DNA of 64,000 nt from contig OY755173.1 in assembly GCA_963576735.1 (NCBI GenBank), positions 7,968,873-8,032,872 of the forward strand, given 5' to 3'. A program made the position numbers and the translations under genes. Below are positions 11,218-20,523 of the stretch, piece after piece. How positions within the stretch are numbered: the stretch's first letter is position 1; each line of letters opens with the position of its first letter. Under the pieces are notes generated by a model, which was not told the DNA's origin, ran no database searches, and saw nothing but the letters and a program-made list of their open reading frames with translations. This stretch comes from Bedellia somnulentella. Its lineage: Eukaryota; Arthropoda; Insecta; Lepidoptera; Bedelliidae.

Positions 11218-12099
11218 TTGTTATTATTAACTGTTATATTTTTAAACTTTCTGATCACCGTGAATGCGCTTTTTGCATTTGCAGCGTAGAACATAATAAA
11301 ATATATATATTATATGCTAACAAATAAAATGAGTTGACTTGGATGCTCATACTTTAATAGAAATTTTAAAAAATGTGCCTGGTCAAAAAGATTTATAATC
11401 TCTGACATGTCAAAAAATGGCAGCGCCAGAATTCTACGCAATTTAAAATCTAGGTACAAAATAGCGAGATTGAATAATGTCAATTTGGTCTCAACTCTAT
11501 ATATATAAAGTGTCCAATAGGAGCGTGCGATTTGTACTTAAAGACAGTATCACAATTTTTCCCCATTATATTGTAACAAATTAATGAATTATCATAAAAA
11601 GTATGTTAAGATTCTTGCATTTAAAAATGTTTGCGTTTCTGTCTGCGAAACTTCATAAAACGGGTTGGATTGCATCCATTGACTTTTATGGTAATGGTCC
11701 ATATCATGAACCCTATAAGTATTATTCACTCTTTAAATAAAATAGGTCATTTTATGATGATATTAAATAATAACATCAACCACACTCTTACAATAATGAT
11801 ATTTTAAAAGATTTCTGCCCACGTAATGGACATTTATTCGGCATTTATGGACATTTATTGGGCATAAATCCAATCCGCCCAAAATGCCCGGGCAAAATCC
11901 CATCTCTAGTACCAACTAGGCATATAGATTTACGTAGAGAACTGAACAATGTTCAGTGAACATAAACAGTCGCGGACAGTGACTTGAGCATGTGTGAATT
12001 GAAGCACTGACGCATCATTGTAGCATCACTAATAAGACCTGTGGTGTCACCTATGTGTGATTCGGAGAAGTACTTACATTGTATAAAATGATATTCTAT

Positions 12100-12795
12100 A
12101 TCCCACCAAAAACATTAAATGTAAGAAAATGCCAAGTCTCTCGATGCAGTCTTTCCATCGTAAAAAGTTTTGAGATCTCTTAGAAGCCAAGTCCTATTCA
12201 AAATATTTCGTAGTTATAAATCAACATTTAGTAATTGTATCAATAGTTTTCTTTATATTATAATTATAGTGACTTGGCAATGAGCACAAGAAGAAACAAA
12301 TAAAACGGCATATTTGGAGGAGTTGAAAGTTACACACACCGCATGCGTAAACATTAATATCACAAAATTAATTTTCTTTTGGTTTATCCGTGTCGTCCCA
12401 AACGAATTTCGGCAACGGCAGTCAGTCTTAGTGCACTCTCGATTCATTTACTTGCATAAAGCGATGGCCCGTAAGGTATTCTTAATTATTGTATTGGAGC
12501 ATGTAGTCGGTAGTGACCATCATGATTCACACATAACAAATAATCTGATCACTGGTCTCGTCAGTAACATTTGCACATAATTCCAGGCAGCAAGCAGCTT
12601 TTAATTTGTGCTCATTGCCAAGTCACTATAATTATAATATAAAGAAAACTATTGATACAATTACTAAATGTTGATTTATAACTACGAAATATTTTGAATA
12701 GGACTTGGCTTCTAAGAGATCTCAAAACTTTTTACGATGGAAAGACTGCATCGAGAGACTTGGCATTTTTTTACATTTAATGTTTTTGGTGGGAT
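12100..12795. repeat. long inverted repeat (190-bp arms, 316-bp loop)
   Basis: Positions 12100-12289 and 12606-12795 are reverse complements with a single clear mismatch near the outer end (GTAAGAAAA versus GTAAAAAAA). The outer ends begin ATCCCACCAAAAACATT. No convincing target duplication flanks the outer ends. The right arm ends 5 bp from the stop codon of the Pif1-type helicase fragment, so the arm may be the natural 3' flank of that helicase element, joined to a second inverted copy. The loop (12290-12605) is open for 88 codons on + but resembles no protein. Confidence 0.8.
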
Positions 12796-12800
12796 CTCAT

Positions 12801-13750
12801 TTATTTTTTGTAAGTGTATTTCTTTCTTTTACTTTTAGGTGACCTCACAATTTCTTGGACGTCAGCTACTGCTTTGCTTAGAACCCATTCTCTATCTCTA
12901 TCTCTTTTGTTTCTTCTCTGAGGCTTCGTTACTTCTAAGGTTGACAAGTCTCGGCGATATATACTTCGGAGTCGATTATATTCAGCTATTGCTGTCTCCT
13001 GAGCTTTGATACTACTAAAATTCACATTTATTAAATGTGATCCACCCAAACTAGTCACTCTTGAAAGGGCCACGTATGCTTGACCACAGGTAAAAACTGA
13101 AGAACCTATATCCATCATTGCATTGTTTAGGCTCAGCCCCTGACTCTTATGTATGGTTATAGCATAAGCTATGCATATGGGGAATTGTTCCCGATGAACA
13201 TAAGCTCTAGATATAATTTCAAATTTGGTTTTAACAGCACAAAGTTCATATGAGTGGTCATTACTAAATTTGATTACTATTGTTTTTACTTTCTTTAGGT
13301 CCTCAGGATCATACTTTACACTTTGTGCTATACCGATGGAACCATTAACTAAACCTAAACTAACGTCAATATTTCTTCTTAGCATCACTTTTGCTCCTAT
13401 TTTTATTACTATATACTCCTCTAGGCCTGCTGTCATAGAGACATCATCTTCATATTTTCTTATGCATTCGCGAACCCTTTTCAATAGATGTTTCGGACAA
13501 TCTATACTATCTCTGGCAGTAAGTTGTATTTCGGGGGTGGAAAGGGAATTAAGCATAGCACTGTTTAATTGTTGGCACATATTTTTGGTAGGTAATAAGC
13601 AAACTGTATCATCAGGAAGATTCGATAAATATTGGATAATTTCACGTAATCTGTTTTCATTGGAATGAGAATTAAGAGTAATTAATCGACTAGTTAATAA
13701 ATCACGATCTTTTTGTAAAGTAACACCTAATCTTATTCTTTCCTAGGATC
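12801..13750 (-). pseudogene. Pif1-type (Helitron-like) helicase, C-terminal part
   Basis: On the minus strand the frame is open from about 13748 to a stop at 12801-12803; the first ATG is at 13580. Landmarks in order: LPTKNMCQQLN near the N-terminal side, then IGAKVMLRRN, then YAITIHKSQGLSL (superfamily 1B motif V region), then GQAYVALSRVTSL (motif VI), then AIAEYNRLRSIYRRDL and a basic tail. These are hallmarks of Pif1-like helicases, and the EYNRLR segment is like that of Helitron transposon proteins. Walker A and B motifs are absent, so helicase activity is lost. A one-base frame change near 13737-13747 separates it from the OTU-containing frame upstream. Confidence 0.8.
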
Positions 13751-14090
13751 ATCACCGAATGATCCCTGCAAACGACCATTTTGGTAAACTAGAAAAATAA
13801 AGAGATACAATGCAGCGGCCGCTTTAAGTTCGGATACGGATCCATAGGTGGTTGTTTTCAGCATTGCAGCTGAATACATATCTGCATTGATATAAACGTC
13901 TCCACGTTCGTCGCAGGTATAGACTAGCATGTCATCCCAATTCTCCACTACATAATGGACGACAGCACGCCTAATATCGTTTGACGACTGAAAACTCCCA
14001 TACATGCTGTATGACAACGAATGAAATAAACACGACCCATCTCCAGGAATAGAGATGACTCTGGACAAAGGTCGCCATTTATGTACAATA
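13733..14090 (-). pseudogene. OTU-like cysteine protease domain, N-terminal half
   Basis: The minus-strand frame contains ISIPGDGSCLFHSLSY, the OTU signature with catalytic Asp and Cys (D-G-S-C). It continues with IRRAVVHYVVENWDDM and YGSVSELKAAAALY. The frame is open from about 14087, where an in-frame TGA precedes it, and the usable start is a TTG at 14068, so the true start is lost or further upstream. The catalytic His region is missing, and the frame passes into helicase-like VYQNGRLQGSFGDD and then a stop. OTU domains occur in some animal Helitron-type proteins; here the domain is followed directly by the end of the helicase, which implies an internal deletion. Confidence 0.7.
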
Positions 14091-15035
14091 TTTCACGTTC
14101 CATTACACTATATTTACAATTACTTCTGTAACAATAGGGCTTAAACTTATATATATATGCAAACTAAATAGAACTAAACTAACTAACAAATAACTAACTA
14201 AATAAATATATATCTACTAACTTACAAACTATAACTAAACTAAACTAAATAACACGTAAAGTTCTCCGAATATATCAATTATCACTACAATATTTTTTAG
14301 TTTCGAATTGGGTTTTCATAGACAAATGGCGCTATCAAATGAAAATTATCGAATTATTTTGAAGTACTACTTACACTGCGCTTTATAACGAAACCATAGC
14401 GCGATTCAGACAGGTACAACGCCATCTATCGAGCGCGCATACAATATTTATCGCAATACAATGGAGTTTTAGCTTTATTAATTTAATTAACTTTATGTAT
14501 TAATTTGTATTAATGATAGTCTATGTATTACATTTATATTATTCTTTTCTATTCTATGTATGTATTCATCCAACGAACGAAGTTAACAATGCAGTCAAAA
14601 TCCATACATAATGTTCTTGCCAAACCGCAAATATAAAATTGTTTTCTATGGCATATATTTTTTTAATGTTTTTATAATTTTTCCTTTATATGTGGCTAAT
14701 GACCTATCTTGGTGCAAAATTTGAAGTTTCTAAGTCTGCTAGAAGTACCTTAGATTTTTGATGATCTGTCGGTGAATCAGTGAGTCAGTGAGTGACAAAA
14801 TGGTGTAACTTTGATCGACCGTAACTCCTAAACTATTAATTCATTTGGCGTGTAATTTCGAACTTCAGCTTGTTCTAATGCCTACTATTATTCACCGAAA
14901 ACCTAAACTCCTAGCTTTGTCCACGTCGAAGATATAGGGGGGGCGAAACAGCCGCGAACCGCTTCGAGAAAAGATGGTACGACCGTGCCCGTTTTGCTCG
15001 AGACTTGGCAGGGGCACTACCGTGCCCCCAGATTT
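14091..15035. other. non-coding, possible flank of the helicase element and other degraded repeat
   Basis: 14150-14270 is a run of CTAAATA/ACTAACTAA-type low complexity. 14750-14860 carries GTGAATCAGTGAGTCAGTGA followed by GACCGTAACTCC, phrases common in lepidopteran retroelement 3' regions. 14970-15030 has a short inverted motif around GGGGCACTACCGTGCCCC. No coding region is supported. Confidence 0.4.
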
Positions 15036-15118
15036 TACATACATACATATTCTCACGCCATTATTTCCCATTGGGGTAGGCAGAGACTATCGATCGCCAC
15101 TTGGTACGCTCTCTAGCT
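15036..15118 (-). mobile_element. LINE-C 3' end (non-LTR retrotransposon)
   Basis: On the minus strand it reads TGGCGATCGATAGTCTCTGC, CTACCCCAATGGG and GGCGTGAGAATATGTATG. The first part translates as the end of an ORF2-like protein (W-R/S-I-V-S-A-Y-P-N-G). The CCCAATGGG hairpin and TATG tail match the shared 3' module discussed under findings. Confidence 0.65.
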
Positions 15119-15122
15119 TTGT

Positions 15123-15252
15123 TTATAACAAAAGTTCAAAACATTCTTGAGGCTTTAAACCTTTTTTAAAGTCATAATAAATCCTAGCGCGAAAATCGTT
15201 TTTGTGTAATTGTAGGAATTCCATGATTGCTTCATAAGTCTCAAGACTCAAG
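15123..15252 (-). pseudogene. mariner-like transposase N-terminal fragment
   Basis: The translation contains MEFLQLHKNDFRARIYYDF followed by KKGLKPQECFELL, matching the first helix-turn-helix region of mariner transposases (usual pattern: FRA-I-YDFK-G-x-QEC). It is truncated immediately after this segment and abuts a SINE B tail at its 5' side. No DDE core or TIRs are present. Confidence 0.55.
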
Positions 15253-15548
15253 CGTTCACGCCGTATATCCCCGAATAGGTTGGCAGAGGTACTATTACTT
15301 CTGAACATCACGTACATTGTCACCTGGGGTTCAAAGAACCCACGTGTACTCACGTGATAGAGGGCCGTCCTATCGCCATCTTCTTCATATACACTGTAAC
15401 TAGTTTTCCCTCACCGTTAACAACCATGATCAATTAACCGCTCATATGATTTTAGAAAAGACATAATAGTGTAGGCCCCGACTCGGGATTTCAACCCTCA
15501 TCGTCTCTATGTTAAGCGGTGTTCTACCTACTGAGCTTTCACGGTTGA
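15253..15548 (-). mobile_element. SINE B, degraded
   Basis: On minus: TGAAAGCTCAGTAGGTAGAA (A box region), a degraded B-box region, then the common body and CTCTGCCAACCTATTCGGGG with GGCGTGAACGC tail. Its 3' flank is a mariner-like segment that also follows the SINE at 16521-16872, in mirror orientation. Confidence 0.65.
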
Positions 15549-15856
15549 CAATTTGTAAGACAAATTCTGTCTTACATGAAAGACACCAACATGTCTACTT
15601 TTATAAATATGTCCTCAACAAAGACGTTTGTTTAATTTTTCTTCTTCACTACTTATTGAGGTATATAAATTATAAATAATTAATTTATCGATCTCACCTT
15701 CCAAAGGTTGTCTGGAAGAGATCGCTATTAGCGATAAGACCGCCAATCGTATCTCACTGTAAACTGTTTGATCATATTATTACTTTTGTAAATTTGTGTT
15801 TGATGTGCAATTAAGAGTTATTCTATTCTATTCTATTCTATAGATACAAAATAGGC
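15549..15856. other. non-coding with short TTCTA microsatellite
   Basis: AT-rich sequence with (TTCTA)n at about 15820-15842. Nothing else is recognised. Confidence 0.5.
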
Positions 15857-16095
15857 GTGTAGTGTTGGCTTAGAATAGCAGTATCCCATTACTGTCCGTG
15901 GGTGTTCGTAAGAGGTGACTAAGAATATTGGGGTTTTTAAGTGATTTTTGAACGATGCGGTTGAAGACCCACCACCGAGAACCTTTTTTTTACAATCTTT
16001 CCCCCACTTCCAATTGTGGCTAAGGAATTTCGCATTCTGAAGCTCTGGCTACCCTTTTTAGAGATTTATAGCCATCAGTATACTTATGTATGTAT
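15857..16095 (+). mobile_element. Family A SINE-like retroposon, diverged
   Basis: Head GTGTAGTGTTGGCTTAGAAT, then TAAGAGGTGACTAAG, GATGCGGTTGAAGACCC, CTCTGGCTACCC and a TATGTATG tail. Several substitutions from the consensus suggest an older copy. Confidence 0.7.
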
Positions 16096-16520
16096 AAAAA
16101 ATGCAAAAAATCCATTAATCGAGGATGGATCGATTCGAAAATCGATTTTTTCGCCGTGAATAGCCATCCCTATAAGGAAGTGGCAACTTGACTGGTTTGA
16201 ACTGCGTGCGTAAATTGAGGTACGGTACGCGTCAGTAGGAGTCAGTGTTTTTTTTCGATTGGATTGGTTCTGTGCGGCTCCACCATGACTTTATGGGTGC
16301 CGGGCAGCTGAGGGCTCCCTGGCGGGGAAAATAAGTGTACCTAAGCTAAATCGGATAGAGCAGAGCAGTCGGTGTGTGAGCGCTCGTTTATTTTAGTGTG
16401 TGTCGTGAAATACCAAGAGACTGGGAGAGACGGACAGAGACAAACAAAGATGGACAATACCGTGCCGTGAACAGAGCTATGCGAGCAATGCTTGATTTTG
16501 GCAGTTTTTTACATAATGGA
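16096..16520. other. non-coding, moderately GC-rich patch
   Basis: 16200-16450 is richer in G than its surroundings (GGTGCCGGGCAGCTGAGGGC, GAGACTGGGAGAGACGGACA). It could be the 5' untranslated part of a gene or a retroelement 5' end, but no open frame or family match is visible. Confidence 0.35.
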
Positions 16521-16872
16521 TTGGACTTATGAAGCACGACCGCCGCTCGTCAATACGGACAGGCATGAGTTTAAATCCCGGGCCGGGCTTACACCAATTT
16601 GTCTTTTCTAAAGTCATATGTGTGGTTAATTTATCATGTTTGTTGAGGGTGAGGGAAAATATCGTGGAGAAATTCACATGGCTAAGTTATCCTTAGTCAT
16701 GTGACAGTGTATTCGTACCAAACGCCGATAGGCCTGCCCCCTATCAGATGAGTCCAAGTACACACTGTCTAAGCAAAACGTGGGCACTCTGAAAACCAGG
16801 TGACGATATCACGTGATGTTTAGAAGTATTAGTACCTCTGCCATCTTCTTCGGGGATATACGGCGTGAATTC
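16521..16872 (+). mobile_element. SINE B
   Basis: It carries the B-box region GAGTTTAAATCCCGGG, the body phrases CATATGTGTGGTTAATTT and GCCGATAGGCCTGCCCCC, and the ending CTCTGCCATCTTCTTCGGGG, GGCGTGAATTC. The A box is degraded. It faces the degraded copy at 15253-15548 with matching 3' flanks. Confidence 0.7.
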
Positions 16873-16935
16873 TTGAGTCTTAAGACTTATGAAGCAATCA
16901 TGGAATTCCTACAATTACATAAAAACGGAGCAACA
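16873..16935 (+). pseudogene. short mariner-like fragment, mirror of 15203-15252
   Basis: The sequence GACTTATGAAGCAATCATGG then AATTCCTACAATTACATAAA is the reverse complement of the segment upstream of the mariner-like fragment at 15.2 kb. It translates as TYEAIMEFLQLHKN and then diverges. Together with the flanking SINE copies it defines an inverted duplication. Confidence 0.5.
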
Positions 16936-17696
16936 CTATGGCAATACAAATGACCAAAGATATGAAAACAAAAGTGACAAGCACGAGGCTTGGAATCGTT
17001 TACAAAGTCTGTTCAGGGATGGAAAAACGCCGTTGTTAGAATTATAGAAAAAAAGAGAAAACTTATTGTCTTGTCTACGTATATTTTAGCAAAAAAGAGT
17101 AAAAGCGGCTAAAGCAAGAAAGGACAGCGGCGGACTCCGATTATGACCCGGACTGGCCATTTTGTATTTTTCTCGACTCATGTTTGGGAAACATTGTTTA
17201 GGTAAGGTAATATTTTATTTTATTACTTTAACCAAAATTCTCTTTTTCTGAATGACGTCTAGTGAGTTCGAAATTCCTAAGAAACACATCAGGCACGATA
17301 ATGATGATCACACCAGCGTACGAACTAAATAATGTAATTTTACATTGGCAAATAAAAGTAGGAAAATAGATGGTAAGTTGAAGGATCAGTGCAGATGGTT
17401 TTCAATTCAATCTTAACTATCACTTGTTTGACCCAGATCTATAAATCGCCTCGTCTGACGACTAAGGACTAGTGCTATTTTAACCCGTAATATTTCTTAA
17501 TCTTTGCCACAGTACACAGCTATGGTTAATCTATACGTCGCTTTCGCGCCGCCCTCGCTAGGCTTCATAGGGAGGCGGACACAAATACGTAAATATAGAA
17601 CAGGTATTTTTACGTATTTAATCAAACTAAACTAATCCTAAACCCACAATAAACCTTAAAAGTTACACTAAAAGCTAGGTACGATGATAGGGTTCA
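16936..17696. other. non-coding, unrecognised
   Basis: 16960-17030 translates on + as HEAWNRLQSLFRDGKTPLLEL before a stop, which looks protein-like but matches no family I know. The rest has stops in all frames. Confidence 0.35.
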
Positions 17697-17845
17697 GGGT
17701 GCCCAAACATACATAGGCACAAACACCCACACCGGGAAACCAACAACGACTTTCATTATTATCATCATAACAATGCTTGCTCTGGCCGGGGATCGTATCT
17801 CACAGACCCAAGATCTAGCTGACTGGGCTATGGCGACTGTTGCAG
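17697..17845 (-). mobile_element. tRNA-derived SINE (second tRNA family)
   Basis: On the minus strand it has CGCCATAGCCCAGTCAGCTA (A-box region) and GAGATACGATCCCCGGCC (B-box region), then a tail with GTTTGGGCACCC. It is related to the copy at 17942-18118 in its 3' part (CACACCGGGAAAC versus CGACCGGGAAACG and shared AAACATACA-type end). Confidence 0.55.
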
Positions 17846-17941
17846 CCCGGCGAAATGATCTGAATGGCAATGGACTAAACAATTTTTGATGAGCCATTAC
17901 ACTAAAATATAAACATATCTCACTCAGAGCTCGGTAGATCG

Positions 17942-18118
17942 TTGATCCTGTGTATAGGGTGTCCGAAACATACAAAGACAAACACATACGCCCAGACCTG
18001 GGAAAAAACATCGATGTATATCATATCAATGTCTACCCCGACCGGGAAACGAACCCGGGGCCGCCCGCTTTGCAATCTAATGATGATAATGATCTTCCAA
18101 CTGAGCTACAACGACCGT
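17942..18118 (-). mobile_element. tRNA-derived SINE (second tRNA family)
   Basis: Read on minus: GTTGTAGCTCAGTTGGAAGA (A box), a spacer with ATCATTATCATC, then GCCCCGGGTTCGTTTCCCGG (B box arm). The tRNA-like head is not a functional tRNA gene: the anticodon region is expanded by ATC repeats and the 3' acceptor strand is replaced by SINE body. Confidence 0.65.
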
Positions 18119-18260
18119 CAAACCACGTAAAAGTAGGACAGATAAAATTAAAAAGACAGATTGATATAATGGCGCGTTAGAGTCTTGTGATTAGACAAGT
18201 GATAGCCGATGTTAATGCCAAATGCATCACATTATTCAAATACGTAGATATAATATCTAT

Positions 18261-18493
18261 TTGCAGTGTGGCGCCGTCTTAGAATGTCACTACCCCTTTC
18301 TACCCAAGGGTGTTGTCAGAGGCGACTAAGGACTGTTTTAAGTTGTTTTTACGGTGGGAGACTAACGATACTTTATTTCTACCATTTGGTCCCCTATCAA
18401 CTTCCAAATGAGGCTGAGGAGTTTATAGCTCTAAAGCTCTGGTTACCCCTTTTTGCGATTTATGGCCGTGAGTATATATAAGTATGTATGTAT
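18261..18493 (+). mobile_element. Family A SINE-like retroposon, diverged
   Basis: GCCGTCTTAGAATGTCACTA head, CAGAGGCGACTAAGG, then a deletion of the GATGCGGTTGGAGACCC block, then CTCTGGTTACCCC and GTGAGTATATATAAGTATG tail. Confidence 0.65.
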
Positions 18494-18539
18494 ATGACTT
18501 ATGTTTAATAACGAAATGTTTTGTATGTATAAATTAAAT

Positions 18540-18580
18540 GTGTCAACCCGTGCGAAGCCGGGACGGGCCTCTAGTGTGGT
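18540..18580 (+). mobile_element. 3' tail of an RTE-like retroelement (CGTGCGAAGCCGGG end)
   Basis: CAACCCGTGCGAAGCCGGGA, CGGGCCTCTAGT is the conserved end seen in other copies here: plus strand at 49080-49108 and minus strand at 61316-61355. Only the end is preserved. Confidence 0.5.
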
Positions 18581-18734
18581 ATAAAGATAGCCGGTTGATT
18601 GTGATGCAATGCGAGCGTGGAGTGTGCAGTACTTACGTGTCTGTCAGTCAGTGGCAGCATATGTTACGTTGGTGTAGTGTCCGTTCGTTCGTGTGAGTCC
18701 GTGTCATAATCATAGTAGCAGTTTAGTAGAGTTT

Positions 18735-19175
18735 AATATAACGTAAAGCTGAAAAACAAAGCACGCGATTCGCTTGCAACGAATAGCTTGCGTTTAATAA
18801 ATATACACACATCTGACGCAATTCTGCCCGCGGCCGTTGCCATTGCCATGGCCGTTGCCAAATCGCTACAGCTGAATTTAATAAAAGCGAAACATGCAGC
18901 TGTGCAGCGTCTCGCTCTCCCTCACGCAACCACGACAAGCGCACGGGTGACGTTGTACCGTTGAGAGAGCGAGACGCTACAAAGCACGAATCTCGTCTGC
19001 GCAATTATCGCGTCGCGCGCCACGCTCGTCTCGCTCGGCCTCGCAATCGCAACATAGCGTTGAAGTCAGTGCGATTTAATTTCGTTGGCAGTAGCGTCGA
19101 CTTACTTTGTGGTTTTATAGTGTTTCGTGTAAATAAGTATTGGAATTAATGAAAGTTCGACAATAATTCATAGAA
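18735..19175 (+). promoter_or_regulatory. GC-rich promoter-like region of BED exon
   Basis: This stretch is much richer in CpG than its surroundings. It holds a perfect 14-bp inverted repeat, AGCGTCTCGCTCTC (18906-18919) and its complement (18965-18978), and a third GTCTCGCTC at 19028-19036. TCAGTG at 19066-19071 fits the arthropod initiator and would give a 5' UTR of about 108 nt before the ATG at 19176. No TATA box is evident at the expected distance. Promoter function is inferred from composition and position only. Confidence 0.45.
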
Positions 19176-19391
19176 ATGCCGAGAGAATACCGTGATGTGC
19201 CAATATGGAACTTTTTTGAAAAGTCTAGTGATGGTGATAGAGTAGCGACTTGTAATTATTGTCATCGGCTGCTGTCATATAAAACAACAATTACGAATCT
19301 AAAGTGCCATTTAAAACAAAAACATATTTCAGCATACCATACCTTTCTAAACTTAAGTAAAGGTCCGGATTCGATTGCTGCGCTTCCAACG
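19176..19391 (+). CDS. BED-type zinc-finger coding exon (candidate alternative first exon 1a)
   Basis: The ATG opens 72 codons. Residues 11-50 fit a BED zinc finger: W11, F13-F14, then C26-x2-C29 and H45-x4-H50 as metal ligands, with TNLKCHLKQKH around the histidines. BED fingers bind DNA and occur in chromatin boundary factors (BEAF-32, DREF) and in hAT transposases. The frame stays open to 19523, but a strong donor ACG|GTGAGT at 19391/19392 ends the exon in phase 0, which matches the acceptor at 25031. Spliced there, it would give a 195-residue BED-linker-BESS protein. Alternatives are an independent short gene, the 115-residue unspliced reading, or a captured hAT fragment. No hAT catalytic sequence lies nearby. 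Confidence 0.65.
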
Positions 19392-20309
19392 GTGAGTCAA
19401 CTGCAACAGCAACCTATTCCTGGTTTGTCTGTTCGTCGTGATGTCGAAATTATTATTGGTGGAGGACAAGCATGTGGTGATATGCCTGACCTCCACCATT
19501 ATATTTTTTATCCGGTATTATAATATTTGTGACCCATAATCATAAATTATAATTCGTATTTCTTATCTGTTTGGACATTAAATAAAAGTAAATGTAATAT
19601 TTTTCACACAACATACAATACATACATATACTCACGGCTATAAATCCCTAGCAGGGATAGCAAGAGCTGAGTAATTAGGATTTTTAACACATATGGGTAT
19701 GAATAAATTGAAGCTCATGTAAACGCAATGATTCAATGTTGTCCGGTCTTGGGACCTAAGCGTAAGCGGATGGGTGGGATGAAGAATAGTTTTATTATAA
19801 GTAATTGAAGTGTATAAATATTAATTCAAAGTTCATTGTTTTATCTCTTTGATATCGTTATAACATAGCGTCTACAGCCTGTTATCAAAATGTAGCCGTT
19901 TATCTCACCATAGCAGTCACATGTATGTGAATCACGTGATATACGTAAGATCGAACGCACAAGAAAATTGCACCAAAGAATAATGAATCAACCATAGATT
20001 TCTACATTGATGCAAAAATATAACCTCATATACGCTCCGTCGCGTCGTAGTCCGATAAAAAAATATCCTCAAGGTTGGTCGTACAAAATAACGATTTTTT
20101 CAATAAGTAAATAATACTGTATGAAATAAACTTTAAAGATTCATCAGCGACCATTTGTTCGGCAGACTGAGCTGGGTTGAATTTGAGTTAAAACTTCGGA
20201 TCAGATGATTAAAAAAATAATTTGCCTAGCGGCTGTAAACAACACGTTGCCGCTTCGAGTCCCAATACTCTCATTGAGACTGGTTTAACAAGTTGTCTCG
20301 CTCTAACTC
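19392..20309. other. non-coding between exons 1a and 1b
   Basis: No further BED-linked coding sequence is visible beyond the unspliced read-through to 19523. A minus-strand Family A tail fragment lies at 19612-19680 (TACATACATATACTCACGGC then GGGATAGCAAGAGCTGAG). The remainder is AT-rich. Confidence 0.5.
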
Positions 20310-20523
20310 TAACAATATGTAATGCGCGCTCGCTCACGGTAGCCACGCGCCCGCCGCGCCGCTTTGCCGCCACCGCCGCCGCTCGCTGCCGCGCCGGCCG
20401 GCAACCGCGTAGTAGCTAAACGCACCCCTCCCCACATGCCCCCTTCACCTCCTCAGTCTCCCGAGAGCGCGCTCCGAAGTTAGCTGCAGATTGCGTTACG
20501 TACGATTATTTAGTTTCGCCGTC
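20310..20523 (+). promoter_or_regulatory. GC-rich promoter-like region and 5' UTR of MADF exon
   Basis: A CpG-rich block (CCGCCGCGCCGC, GCCACCGCCGCCGCTCGC) contrasts with the AT-rich surroundings. GTCTCGCTC at 20295-20303, just upstream, repeats the motif of the BED promoter region. TCAGTC at 20453-20458 fits an initiator and would give a UTR of about 70 nt. The same spot (CCTCCTCAG|TCTCC) also looks like a 3' splice site, but joining from exon 1a in phase 0 meets a stop after eight codons, so a BED-MADF fusion is not supported. Confidence 0.5.

Larger units (their letters stand above)
9423..11908. mobile_element. non-autonomous hAT-like DNA transposon with nested SINEs
   Basis: The ends are TAGAGATGGG at the left and CCCATCTCTA at the right, bracketed by an exact 8-bp direct duplication GTACCAAC (9415-9422 and 11909-11916). 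Short TIRs and 8-bp duplications define hAT elements. GGGCAAAAATG, TGGGCAT and TTTATTGGGCAT-type blocks recur near both ends, consistent with subterminal repeats. No transposase frame is present. Two family B SINEs sit inside it, so the hAT insertion is older than both. Confidence 0.75.

Noticed and set aside
12314..12580. 88-codon ORF in the loop of the long inverted repeat
   Set aside because: No recognisable domain, no sign of upstream control, and an opposite-strand frame of similar size overlaps it. Probably chance.
13225..13668. 147-codon plus-strand ORF
   Set aside because: It is the antisense shadow of the Pif1-type helicase frame, which has clear motifs.
18040..18118. Functional tRNA gene on the minus strand
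   Set aside because: A and B boxes are present, but the anticodon region is expanded with ATC repeats and the acceptor stem is not closed; it is a SINE head. The same reasoning applies at 29145-29215.
20491..20523. N-terminal extension of the MADF protein from an upstream TTG
   Set aside because: The extension uses TTG, not ATG. The first ATG in frame is at 20524 and is the natural eukaryotic start.
19392..20523. A single BED-MADF fusion protein from exons 1a and 1b
   Set aside because: The only good acceptor-like sites before the MADF ATG, entered in phase 0 from exon 1a, meet stop codons within nine codons. Alternative first exons fit better.
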